From: Flavobacterium weaverense
GTDB taxonomy: Bacteria; Bacteroidota; Bacteroidia; Flavobacteriales; Flavobacteriaceae
Length of the DNA: 64,000 nt
NCBI RefSeq assembly: GCF_003688495.1
Contig: NZ_REFH01000011.1
Coordinates: 62,001 to 126,000 of the forward strand
Direction: 5' to 3'
Shown here: in pieces, positions 57,527 to 64,000 of the stretch
How the letters are laid out: each line of letters starts with the position of its first letter
Position numbering within the stretch: position 1 is the first letter of the stretch
Translations under genes and position numbers: made by a program
Notes under the pieces: model-generated
Told to the model about the DNA's origin: nothing
What the model saw: only the letters and a program-made list of their open reading frames with translations
Database searches by the model: none

Positions 57527-58019
57527 CGCCAGCCACTTGGAAGTCCAAAATCAGTGGTGGAATGCTTAGGAAGATATACCCATAAAATAGCCGTTAGCAA
57601 CAACCAAATCCAAAGTTTAGACGATCAAAACGTAACTTTTTGCTACAAAGATTACCATCAAAACGGATTCAAAAAAAAAATGACACTTACTCACGCAGAA
57701 TTTATCCGAAGGTTTACGTTGCATATTTTGCCTTAACGTTTTGTAAAATCCGACAATATCGCTATTTGAGTAGCACTTGGAAACGGGAGAAACTAGAGAT
57801 TTTACAAGAACAACTACACGTAAAAGTGCTAGAAAAGGTAGAGAAAAAACCTTTTTTGCCCAAATGTCCTTGCTGTTAAAAAGGCAGTTTACATCGGATA
57901 GCTTTTTCATCAGCGTGGTCCGCCTGCTTGGTATCTTGGCAGTAGCCAAAGTTCAAATCCCTGTAAGAGCTAACTTTATGGGTAAGGGGTTTTATGCCCA
58001 ATCCCGAAGCTTAAAGTGA
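57527..58019 (+). pseudogene. IS91-family transposase, C-terminal remnant (second copy)
   Basis: The frame reads PLGSPKSVVECLGRYTHKIA, SNNQIQSLDDQNVTF and HAEFIRRFTLHILP, then stops and frameshifts. Homologous blocks to 49074-49586 follow (YLSSTWKREKLEILQEQL, KCPCC, NFMGKGFYAQSRSLK). The zinc-finger part is broken by a stop, and the two short palindromes present in the other copy are missing. It continues directly into repeat copy d. Confidence 0.85.
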
Positions 58020-58186
58020 AGGAAATCACTATAAAAACCATTCTGTTTATACTACAAAAAAAAAGAGGCGTTTTAGCCTCTTATAATCTCTCTACTCATT
58101 TTACGATAACTCCATAGTGTTGACGGCATGTAATCGGTTCCGTTCAACCCTGGCTTCATTATTCGCTTTTTAAGCCCAACAAAGCT
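58020..58186 (+). repeat. IS91-end repeat, copy d
   Basis: It contains the GAGGC-TTTT-GCCTC terminator (about 58062-58083), TTTACGATAACTCCATAG, GCATGTAATCGGTTCC, GGCTTCATTATTCGC and TAAGCCCAACAAAGC. It runs up to the ketopantoate reductase stop codon, with no spacer. Confidence 0.85.
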
Positions 58187-59131
58187 TTAGTTGTTTTGTG
58201 TAGCTTTAATTTCTTGATACAAACATTCAGTAAAAATTGTTCCAATATTCATTTCTTTTCCAAATTTAATAATTGCACCTGCAAATAATTCTAATTCATT
58301 GTTTTCTTTACCAGAGTTTACATCAAGCTGCAAAGAAGTTGGGGTTCCTATAGGAAATGTGCTTGCTTTTTCAAATGTTTTAGAAATAATATCATCTTGT
58401 AAATAAATACCTTTTTTATCAGCAATTGATTTTATTTCTTCCATTATTTTTATTGCTTCTTTTCTTTGAGATTCATTTGAGCAAACTGCTCCTATAGAAG
58501 AATTATATTTTGCAGTAACTAAACCAAAACTTGCTATAAAAATAAATTTTGTCCAGATATCAACTAAAGAGTTTTCTTTAAATTCAAAACTAATTTTGCT
58601 TTTATCTATTAAATCAATTATCCAATTAATATTTTCAGAATTATGTTTTGGATCTTTACCAAAAATTAGTTTTCCTGGTTTTCCTTTATGTTCAACAATT
58701 CCTTTTTCTTTTATGTGCGATGCTACATAAACACAAGAAGGTAAAATGGTGTTGTTAGGTATTATTTCACGAATTCTATCATAAATATCTGCTCCATTCA
58801 TCATCGGAAATAAAACTGTATTTTTTGTGATAATTTTGGTTAATTGGGTGCACACATTCTCTAAATCATATTCTTTTACGCAAATAAATATTAAATCAGG
58901 GTTTTTAACATCTGAAATATTTTGATAAATAGTATCGGGTTTAGTAACGCTATTTTTATGTTCTTCTGAAAGTAGTGTTAATCCTTGTTCTAGGACTATT
59001 TTATAGGTATCATTCCTTGCAATAAACGATATGTGGTTTTGTTTATCTATTTCATTGATTTGGTTAATTTTAAAGCCAAAATAACCACCAACTCCACCTA
59101 GACCAACAATCATGATATTTTTTTTATTCAT
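58187..59131 (-). CDS. ketopantoate reductase-like dehydrogenase (PanE family)
   Basis: A 314-residue protein with the N-terminal NADP motif MIVGLGGVGGYFG (residues 7-19). PDLIFICVKEYDLENVC and VLFPMMNGADIYDRI follow, and the C-terminal domain has the conserved Lys in KFIFIASFGLVTAKYNSS and ESQRKEAIKIMEEI. PanE makes pantoate for coenzyme A, but this family has many paralogues of other function. It stands apart from any pantothenate genes. It is preceded 61 bp upstream by a Crp/Fnr gene. Confidence 0.88.
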   Translation of the reverse strand: MNKKNIMIVGLGGVGGYFGFKINQINEIDKQNHISFIARNDTYKIVLEQGLTLLSEEHKNSVTKPDTIYQNISDVKNPDLIFICVKEYDLENVCTQLTKIITKNTVLFPMMNGADIYDRIREIIPNNTILPSCVYVASHIKEKGIVEHKGKPGKLIFGKDPKHNSENINWIIDLIDKSKISFEFKENSLVDIWTKFIFIASFGLVTAKYNSSIGAVCSNESQRKEAIKIMEEIKSIADKKGIYLQDDIISKTFEKASTFPIGTPTSLQLDVNSGKENNELELFAGAIIKFGKEMNIGTIFTECLYQEIKATQNN

Positions 59132-59153
59132 TTTTATTTTTTACAAAAATACA

Positions 59154-59161
59154 AATGAGCT
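59154..59161 (-). promoter_or_regulatory. -7 box of the ketopantoate reductase-like gene (minus strand)
   Basis: Minus-strand TATTTTTG, 22 bp before the ATG at 59131. Confidence 0.5.
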
Positions 59162-59192
59162 AAGGAATAAGAACTTGATAAATGACAAGAAA

Positions 59193-59774
59193 TCATATTT
59201 TGCTAATTTCTTTTCTAATCCTACTCAATGTGCTATCTGTAACTCCCAAATAAGATGCTATAATTTTAAGAGAAACCTGTTGAAATATATGAGGCTGATG
59301 ATTTAAAAGATTTAAATATCTTGTTTCTGCTTTTTGACTTACCATTTCAATTAACCTATCGTTTAGTTTAGAATAATTTATAACAAATAAAAGCCTACTA
59401 AACTCTCTGAATTCTGCGATATTATGAAAATTTGCTTGTACATTTTCTAAATCTGTTTCCCAAAAATAACAATCTGTTATAGTTTTATAAATTTCTTTTG
59501 TTGGTTGCTTTTTGAAAAATGATAAAAAGTCGTTTACAAAACAAGGTGCTGAATAAATATTTGTTGTGACTTCTTCATTATTTTCATTTAAAATATAGGA
59601 ACGTACATATCCTTTTTGTAAAAAATATGTTTTAATGCTGATTGTATCTTTGTTAATTAAAATGGTGTTTTTATTTAATGTAAAATCACAAAATGATTCT
59701 GTGATTTTTTCAACAATTTCTTTTTGAATAGGAAATAATGAATGAAAATAATTATTTAGAATCAATTTACACAT
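59193..59774 (-). CDS. Crp/Fnr-family regulator
   Basis: A 193-residue regulator with a cyclic nucleotide-binding-like beta-barrel (residues about 20-115; KNTILINKDTISIKTYFLQKGYVRSYI) and a C-terminal winged helix, QVSLKIIASYLGVTDSTLSRIRKEI. It lacks the cysteine cluster of Fnr. The short-form type is common in Bacteroidota, often beside the gene it controls, here the reductase-like gene downstream. The effector is unknown. Confidence 0.88.
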   Translation of the reverse strand: MCKLILNNYFHSLFPIQKEIVEKITESFCDFTLNKNTILINKDTISIKTYFLQKGYVRSYILNENNEEVTTNIYSAPCFVNDFLSFFKKQPTKEIYKTITDCYFWETDLENVQANFHNIAEFREFSRLLFVINYSKLNDRLIEMVSQKAETRYLNLLNHQPHIFQQVSLKIIASYLGVTDSTLSRIRKEISKI

Positions 59775-59792
59775 TTATTTTTTTTAGTTATA

Positions 59793-60115
59793 CACAACGT
59801 CAGTCTATGAAAAAACTTCCGTTTAATTCTTTCAAAAATAGTCAAATTATTTTAGTAAAAGGAAGAATAGTTGTATATTAAATGATGTAACATATCACAG
59901 GAATACCGCGCAATCAGGAGGTCTTTTCTCCCGGCACTTCGGGATTAGAAGACAGTATTTCACAAGAAAATCCTATTCGATTTACAGATGCTTTTGTAGA
60001 AGCTGTATCATTCGCATCTTTAGATTTTTCAGTTCAAACCATCAAAATAGTGTGACGCCCGAGCATCGAAACCAAAGTTTTTCTCAAAATTTAGCGCTAC
60101 TGTTCTTTAATATGA
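59793..60115 (+). pseudogene. IS1182-type 5' end and transposase remnant, copy iv
   Basis: The 5' block (CACAACGTCAGTCTATG, TCTTTCAAAAATAGTC, AAAGGAAGAATAGTTG) is nearly identical to copy ii. Then a frame reads ITGIPRNQEVFSPGTSGLED, SISQENPIRFTDAFVE and FSVQTIK before breaking down. The middle of the element is deleted, and the sequence runs into repeat copy e. Confidence 0.8.
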
Positions 60116-60275
60116 ATGTCGTGAAAAAGGATGCAATCCAGCCTCTTGATCCCGACTACTTGGGACACTTATAAATTTACGATAACTCTATAGCAATGGA
60201 TTTATGACCGGTTCAGTTCTACCGTTGCTTTATTGTTGGCTTTTCAAGCCCAACGAAGGCTTAGTCGTTACCTCC
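60116..60275 (+). repeat. IS91-end repeat, copy e
   Basis: It contains GATAACTCTATAG, GACCGGTTCAG and the perfect core hairpin region GTTGGCTTTTCAAGCCCAAC (60236-60255). It ends 20-odd bp before the stop codon of the Abi-like gene. Confidence 0.8.
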
Positions 60276-60278
60276 CCT

Positions 60279-60959
60279 CTATATATTCATAATTTGATCT
60301 ATTTTACTTTGCGTATTATCAATAGATTTCAAAAATGGAATTAAATCAGGATTTATCCATTCAACAAGATTGTAAAGTTTCGTCCTTATTTGAATTGCTT
60401 CAGAACAATCAATATTATGCGTTTGAAAACAGATTGGTTCACAGTGATTCACTCGATTTCGAAAACTTCTTAAATCATCTAACTTTGAATATATACTTGC
60501 TCTATCTTCAGTAGCTGGTTTATATGGGAAAATATGTATAGGCTGTCCGCTAACTAACGCGTAATGATGTGGCAGAAAAAAAGCAATCCAAAACCCAAAA
60601 GTTTGGTCTGAAATTATTTTACCATTCGTAATTGGTATAGCGCGCCTATTTAATTTGTTTTCTGTCTTTCGTATAGATGTTTTCAAATAATAATATGAAC
60701 TATTTAAAGAATGATGACTCATAAATCCGGATTTTTGATTTATTATCCAATCAGGATCTGCAAAATGAGTTGCCATTTTTAAGCAGAGACTGTTTCTTAA
60801 AATTACTTCGAACTGACTTAGAATAGGATGAAATGCTTGTGCTAACCTTATATTTGCATTATATAGCCTTTTTGCTCTATCATTGTTATTTGCTGTTGCA
60901 GCCAAATACCTATTATATCTTGGCCTCGAAAAATACTTGTAACGTAATTCTTTTTTCAT
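60279..60959 (-). CDS. Abi-like protein with HEPN-type RNase motif
   Basis: A 226-residue protein from the ATG at 60959 (MKKELRYKYFSRPRYNRYL). A longer frame to 60998 would overlap the -7 box. The pattern fits the Abi_2/AbiF group: NDRAKRLYNANIRLAQAFHPILSQFEVILRNSL at residues 25-57 and FGFWIAFFLPHH in the middle. RSFRNRVNHCEPIC has R-x4-H (RNRVNH), the HEPN ribonuclease site. Such proteins cause abortive infection or act as toxins. A partner non-coding RNA or antitoxin is possible but I saw none. Confidence 0.8.
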   Translation of the reverse strand: MKKELRYKYFSRPRYNRYLAATANNNDRAKRLYNANIRLAQAFHPILSQFEVILRNSLCLKMATHFADPDWIINQKSGFMSHHSLNSSYYYLKTSIRKTENKLNRRAIPITNGKIISDQTFGFWIAFFLPHHYALVSGQPIHIFPYKPATEDRASIYSKLDDLRSFRNRVNHCEPICFQTHNIDCSEAIQIRTKLYNLVEWINPDLIPFLKSIDNTQSKIDQIMNI

Positions 60960-60995
60960 ATGTGTTGCACGTTCGATATTTATTTGTAAATTTAC

Positions 60996-61003
60996 CAAAT
61001 ATA
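60996..61003 (-). promoter_or_regulatory. -7 box of the Abi-like gene (minus strand)
   Basis: Minus-strand TATATTTG matches the consensus, 36 bp before the ATG at 60959. Confidence 0.5.
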
Positions 61004-61057
61004 GACTTGGTCAAGCCTCTTTCTTTCGTAGAAATGTAATCAAGTAAAAGATTAAAG

Positions 61058-61086
61058 ATGCTCTAATGTATATTAGGGCATTTTTT
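61058..61086 (+). terminator. terminator-like hairpin with no visible upstream gene
   Basis: ATGCTCTAAT (61058-61067), loop GTAT, ATTAGGGCAT (61072-61081), then TTTTT. Facing right, it has no + strand gene to its left. Confidence 0.65.
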
Positions 61087-61095
61087 ATGCGTTTA

Positions 61096-61130
61096 GTTGT
61101 GGACACGAAATGTAATTCCGTGTCCACAAC
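61096..61130. repeat. 12-bp perfect inverted repeat
   Basis: GTTGTGGACACG (61096-61107) and CGTGTCCACAAC (61119-61130) are perfect inverted copies around an 11-bp A/T-rich centre. They lie between the Abi-like gene and the ParB-methylase operon. This could be an operator, a mobile-element end or a structured RNA. Confidence 0.7.
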
Positions 61131-61375
61131 TTGATTAAGAACTAACATATCCGGCGGTTAGGGATAGGTTTCCAACCTTCGATTGCACTCCGATTGCAAT
61201 AAACCTAATACCAACTCTTATGAAGCATTGATCAATTTTCGCAAGTATAGATTATTAACAGTATATGCCGCTCGAAGGGACTTTAATTACGAAAGGTATA
61301 TATATTTTTTGTAAAATCATTAAATAAGATTTAATTTACTTATTTTAATCCAAGTTAATAAATACTAATAAATAC
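61131..61375. other. leader of the ParB-methylase operon
   Basis: A/T-rich, no reading frame. No exact TAnnTTTG box was found before 61376, although TATATATATTTTTTG is close to it at about 61300. Confidence 0.4.
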
Positions 61376-62938
61376 ATGAAAGCAACAAGAGATATAGAAT
61401 ATAAGAATGTAGAAGAACTCACCTTGGACATTAACAATCCAAGATTTGCAGAGCTATATGTCGGAAATGGATCAGAGGATAATCTCATTCAGTATTTATT
61501 AGATAATGAGGCTGGAATTGAAGTAGCTAAGTCTATAATAGCTGCAGATGAATTTTATTCAGATAGACCACTTTGGGTTTTAAAAAAAGGACATGAGTAT
61601 ATTGTAAAAGATGGAAACAGAAGATGTGCTGCAGTAAAAGCTTTACAACTTCCTGGAAAGTTCGCTATTGATTTACCCAAAACGATTATTGAAGAAGTAC
61701 CAATTATTGTATATGATGATGAAGAAGATCTTAATAAAAGAATTTTTTTAGAACACGCTAATAATACTTTTAGAAGTTGGGAAAGAATAGCTCAGGCAAT
61801 AGAGGTTTACAAACTGTTTAAATCTGGAACAGACCTCAAATTAATGAGCGAATTAGATTCTCAACCAGGACAATTAATAAAACTTGCAAGTTTTTACAAA
61901 GCAGCAGTCATATATGGTGAAGATAGTTTAAAAAAGCTATTAACTAGAGGGAGAGGAAGAACAGGAGGAAGAACTATTATTTTTGAAAGACTTTTTAAGT
62001 ATTCTGACAAGTGCGGATATAAATTTAAAGCCAAACCAAGTTTTGAAATTTCGATTCATGATGAAACGAAATTTAAATCATATATTCTCTCACTGATTAA
62101 CTTATTAGAATCCGATTTAGGCTATGAAATAAAAACAGACACAATAGATGGAGAGAAAGAAGACTTTATGAGTAGACTTAAACCTTATGGATTTGACTAC
62201 TTTTTTATAGAATCAGATGAAGACAAACAAGATATAGAAGTGGCTAAATCTGATAATTCTGATCTAATTTCTACTGGCGAATCTATTAAGCATACTGCTG
62301 GGAAATGCGCTACGGAAAACGAAAATGTAAACTCCAACGAAAATTATGAAGACAAAACAGATATTGAAAAAAGTTATAATAATGGGTCAACCACAAATGA
62401 GGACAAAAATAATAATTCTTTAAGTGCTGTTAAAAATTCAGGAAAAAGAGGAAGTACCAAAACTAAGCCCACTATAGTGCGAAAAAAAATACCAGCAGGA
62501 GTTAGAAATAGAATATCTGAATGCTATGGACTTCCTGCAATTCAGAATCCTATTGCAAAACTTGCCTTGGTAAGGATTGTTTATGAATGTACTTTAAAAT
62601 ACATTGTTGAACACACACACTATAGTTCTAAAAATAAATTACCAAAATCAAATCACTTTCAGTCAGCATATCGAGATAAAAAAAATATACCTTATCCTTC
62701 AACTAATTTTGATGAGTTGCACAAAAATTTCATAAAATTAATTAAAAACCAAGGAATGAAAAGAACATTCGAAAATTTTAAAATGGATCAATTACAACAA
62801 ATAATTCACAACTATAATGCAGTTGGAATACCTACCAACGCTACTAATTATTGTGCAGAGTTAATACCAATTTTAGATTTTTTATTAGCTGATGAAAATG
62901 TTTTTTTAAGTTCAATAGATTTAACCAATATATCATAA
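61376..62938 (+). CDS. ParB/Srx-like-domain protein with C-terminal helical domain
   Basis: A 520-residue protein. The N-terminal 130 residues form a ParB/sulfiredoxin-type domain: VEELTLDINNPRFAEL, PLWVLKKGHEYIVKDGNRRCAAVKAL with the DGNRR motif at residues 79-83. A helical middle part follows, then a low-complexity Asn/Asp/Ser/Lys-rich linker (about 285-375) and a C-terminal helical domain of about 140 residues (IPAGVRNRISECYGLP onwards). That last domain has no family I recognise. The next gene starts 4 bp after the stop. ParB-like domains occur as NTPases or nucleases in phage-defence and plasmid systems. The role is unknown. Confidence 0.85.
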   Translation: MKATRDIEYKNVEELTLDINNPRFAELYVGNGSEDNLIQYLLDNEAGIEVAKSIIAADEFYSDRPLWVLKKGHEYIVKDGNRRCAAVKALQLPGKFAIDLPKTIIEEVPIIVYDDEEDLNKRIFLEHANNTFRSWERIAQAIEVYKLFKSGTDLKLMSELDSQPGQLIKLASFYKAAVIYGEDSLKKLLTRGRGRTGGRTIIFERLFKYSDKCGYKFKAKPSFEISIHDETKFKSYILSLINLLESDLGYEIKTDTIDGEKEDFMSRLKPYGFDYFFIESDEDKQDIEVAKSDNSDLISTGESIKHTAGKCATENENVNSNENYEDKTDIEKSYNNGSTTNEDKNNNSLSAVKNSGKRGSTKTKPTIVRKKIPAGVRNRISECYGLPAIQNPIAKLALVRIVYECTLKYIVEHTHYSSKNKLPKSNHFQSAYRDKKNIPYPSTNFDELHKNFIKLIKNQGMKRTFENFKMDQLQQIIHNYNAVGIPTNATNYCAELIPILDFLLADENVFLSSIDLTNIS

Positions 62939-62942
62939 ATAT

Positions 62943-63839
62943 ATGTTTTATTCACCTTTACGCTATCCTGGAGGAAAAAATAAATTATCTTCATTTATTG
63001 CTAAAATATGTATTGATAATAATATTCATTCTCATTATGTAGAGCCTTATGCAGGGGGAGCATCAGTAGCAATGTTTTTATTAATTGAAGGTTTTGTGAA
63101 AGAGATTACCATAAACGATAAAGACAGATCTTTATTTGCTTTTTGGCACTCTGTTCTTAATGAAACTGAAAGATTATGTGAAATGATTTTAAAATCAGAA
63201 ATGAGTATAGCAAACTGGGATTTACAAAAAGCAATTCAGAAAGACAAAGAAAATATTGACTTATTAAGTCTAGGGTTTTCCACACTTTTCTTAAATAGAA
63301 CAAACAGGTCTGGAATTTTAAAAGCAGGAGTGATTGGAGGTAAAAATCAAGACGGGAATTACAAGATGGATTGCAGGTTCAATAAGGATGAGATTATAAA
63401 TAGAATTAGATTGATATCGTCTTTTTCAAAAAATATAACTCTTTATAATTTAGATGCTATAGATTTAGTAGACCAGATAGAATTCTCCTGCAAACTCAAT
63501 ACAATTTTTTATTTTGATCCTCCATATTATTTAAAGGCAGATTCGTTATACATGAATCATTACAATGATTTGAATCATATATCTGTTAGTGATAGAATAT
63601 TGAAAATAAAGGATTCAAAATGGATAGTCTCATATGATGAACATGAATTTATAGAAAATTTGTATGTAAACAAAACAAAGAAAAAATACAGTTTTAATCA
63701 TTCAGCATTTGAATCAAGAGAGGGAAAAGAACTTCTTTTTTTTAGTGATAATTTAGTTTTACCCGATGTAAATGATTTTATCCCAACACGATTTTCATTA
63801 AAGAAATCAAAAGGAAAAAAAGAAATTATATACAAATAA
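62943..63839 (+). CDS. D12-class N6-adenine DNA methyltransferase (Dam-like)
   Basis: A 298-residue methyltransferase. The N-terminal SPLRYPGGKNKL, the SAM-binding VEPYAGGASVAMFLL (residues 33-47) and the catalytic DPPYY at residues 192-196 are the motifs of the D12/Dam group that makes N6-methyladenine. FLNRTNRSG is the usual internal segment. It is complete at both ends and starts 4 bp after the ParB-like gene, so both proteins are made from one message. No restriction endonuclease is seen in the window. The recognition site cannot be predicted. Confidence 0.93.
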   Translation: MFYSPLRYPGGKNKLSSFIAKICIDNNIHSHYVEPYAGGASVAMFLLIEGFVKEITINDKDRSLFAFWHSVLNETERLCEMILKSEMSIANWDLQKAIQKDKENIDLLSLGFSTLFLNRTNRSGILKAGVIGGKNQDGNYKMDCRFNKDEIINRIRLISSFSKNITLYNLDAIDLVDQIEFSCKLNTIFYFDPPYYLKADSLYMNHYNDLNHISVSDRILKIKDSKWIVSYDEHEFIENLYVNKTKKKYSFNHSAFESREGKELLFFSDNLVLPDVNDFIPTRFSLKKSKGKKEIIYK

Positions 63840-64000
63840 TAACATTTGGCATTATAAAGTTTAGCCCCACCTTGCTTTTGTATATTAATAATTTTATGGC
63901 TTAATAATGGAATCTATAATTTACAGCTAATGTTATCTTTCCAATTTCTCTATCAGTTTCTCCCGCTATCAATAAATCGCTAAATTATAAAAGCTCCCTC
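63840..64000. other. non-coding end of window
   Basis: Nothing recognised in the last 161 bp. A further gene of the methylase operon could begin beyond the window. Confidence 0.4.

Noticed and set aside
42848-60275. Canonical integron attC sites at the gene ends
   Set aside because: The repeats carry GTTGGGC/GCCCAAC-like pieces, but the ordered RYYYAAC ... GTTRRRY pair with the right spacing was not found, and no integron integrase is seen. I kept only a cassette-like reading.
21990-64000. Second copy of the tRNA-Ser 3' end as attR
   Set aside because: No convincing match was seen by eye. An alignment search would be needed to exclude a short or diverged copy.

Overview
The window looks like a low-GC member of the Bacteroidota, most likely Flavobacterium or a close relative. 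The reasons are a strongly AT-rich sequence, Flavobacteriia-type -7 boxes (TAnnTTTG), Bacteroidota-type conjugation genes (TraE to TraN), and a core gene content typical of Flavobacteriaceae. No species name can be supported from the sequence alone.

Region 1 (1-21.9 kb, all + strand) is ordinary chromosome. It opens with a peptidoglycan-recycling neighbourhood: a GH3/beta-lactamase-like fusion cut by the window edge, AnmK, a NagX/HGSNAT-like membrane protein, a GHL10 family protein, an AmpG-like importer and a NagZ-like GH3. A NhaC antiporter follows, then a peroxide-defence group (KatG, AhpC-type peroxiredoxin, thioredoxin, Tpx). After that come a cell-envelope/division group (DgkA, FtsK, LolA-like, LptF/G-like) and RibB, ending at tRNA-Ser(TGA).

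Region 2 (21.9-38.3 kb) is an integrative conjugative element or its remnant. A tyrosine recombinase lies just downstream of tRNA-Ser. Small regulatory genes follow, then a minus-strand operon encoding traE, traF, traG, three tandem traI-like paralogues, traJ, traK, an unnamed protein, traM and traN. No relaxase, coupling protein or second attachment site is visible, so either the element continues beyond the window or it is incomplete. An AraC-type regulator, a lipoprotein, a TPR-HTH regulator and a histone H1-like protein follow.

Region 3 (41.8-61 kb) is a mosaic of small accessory genes, nearly all on the minus strand: esterase, VOC proteins, SDRs, lipoproteins, a Vat/CatB-type acetyltransferase, a serine hydrolase, an MBL-fold enzyme, TetR regulators, a ketopantoate reductase, a Crp/Fnr protein and a HEPN-type Abi protein. 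At least six of these genes or gene pairs have the same roughly 100-200 bp hairpin-bearing repeat directly at their 3' end. Two of those repeat copies are continuous with decayed IS91-family transposase genes. Several modules also have decayed IS1182-type 5' ends on their upstream side. The result looks like a gene-cassette array built from insertion-sequence ends, and it is the most unusual structure here. Several cargo genes are broken by nonsense or frameshift mutations.

Region 4 (61.4-63.8 kb) is a tight two-gene operon: a ParB-like-domain protein with a long C-terminal extension, and a D12-class adenine DNA methyltransferase. It could be a defence or DNA-modification module.
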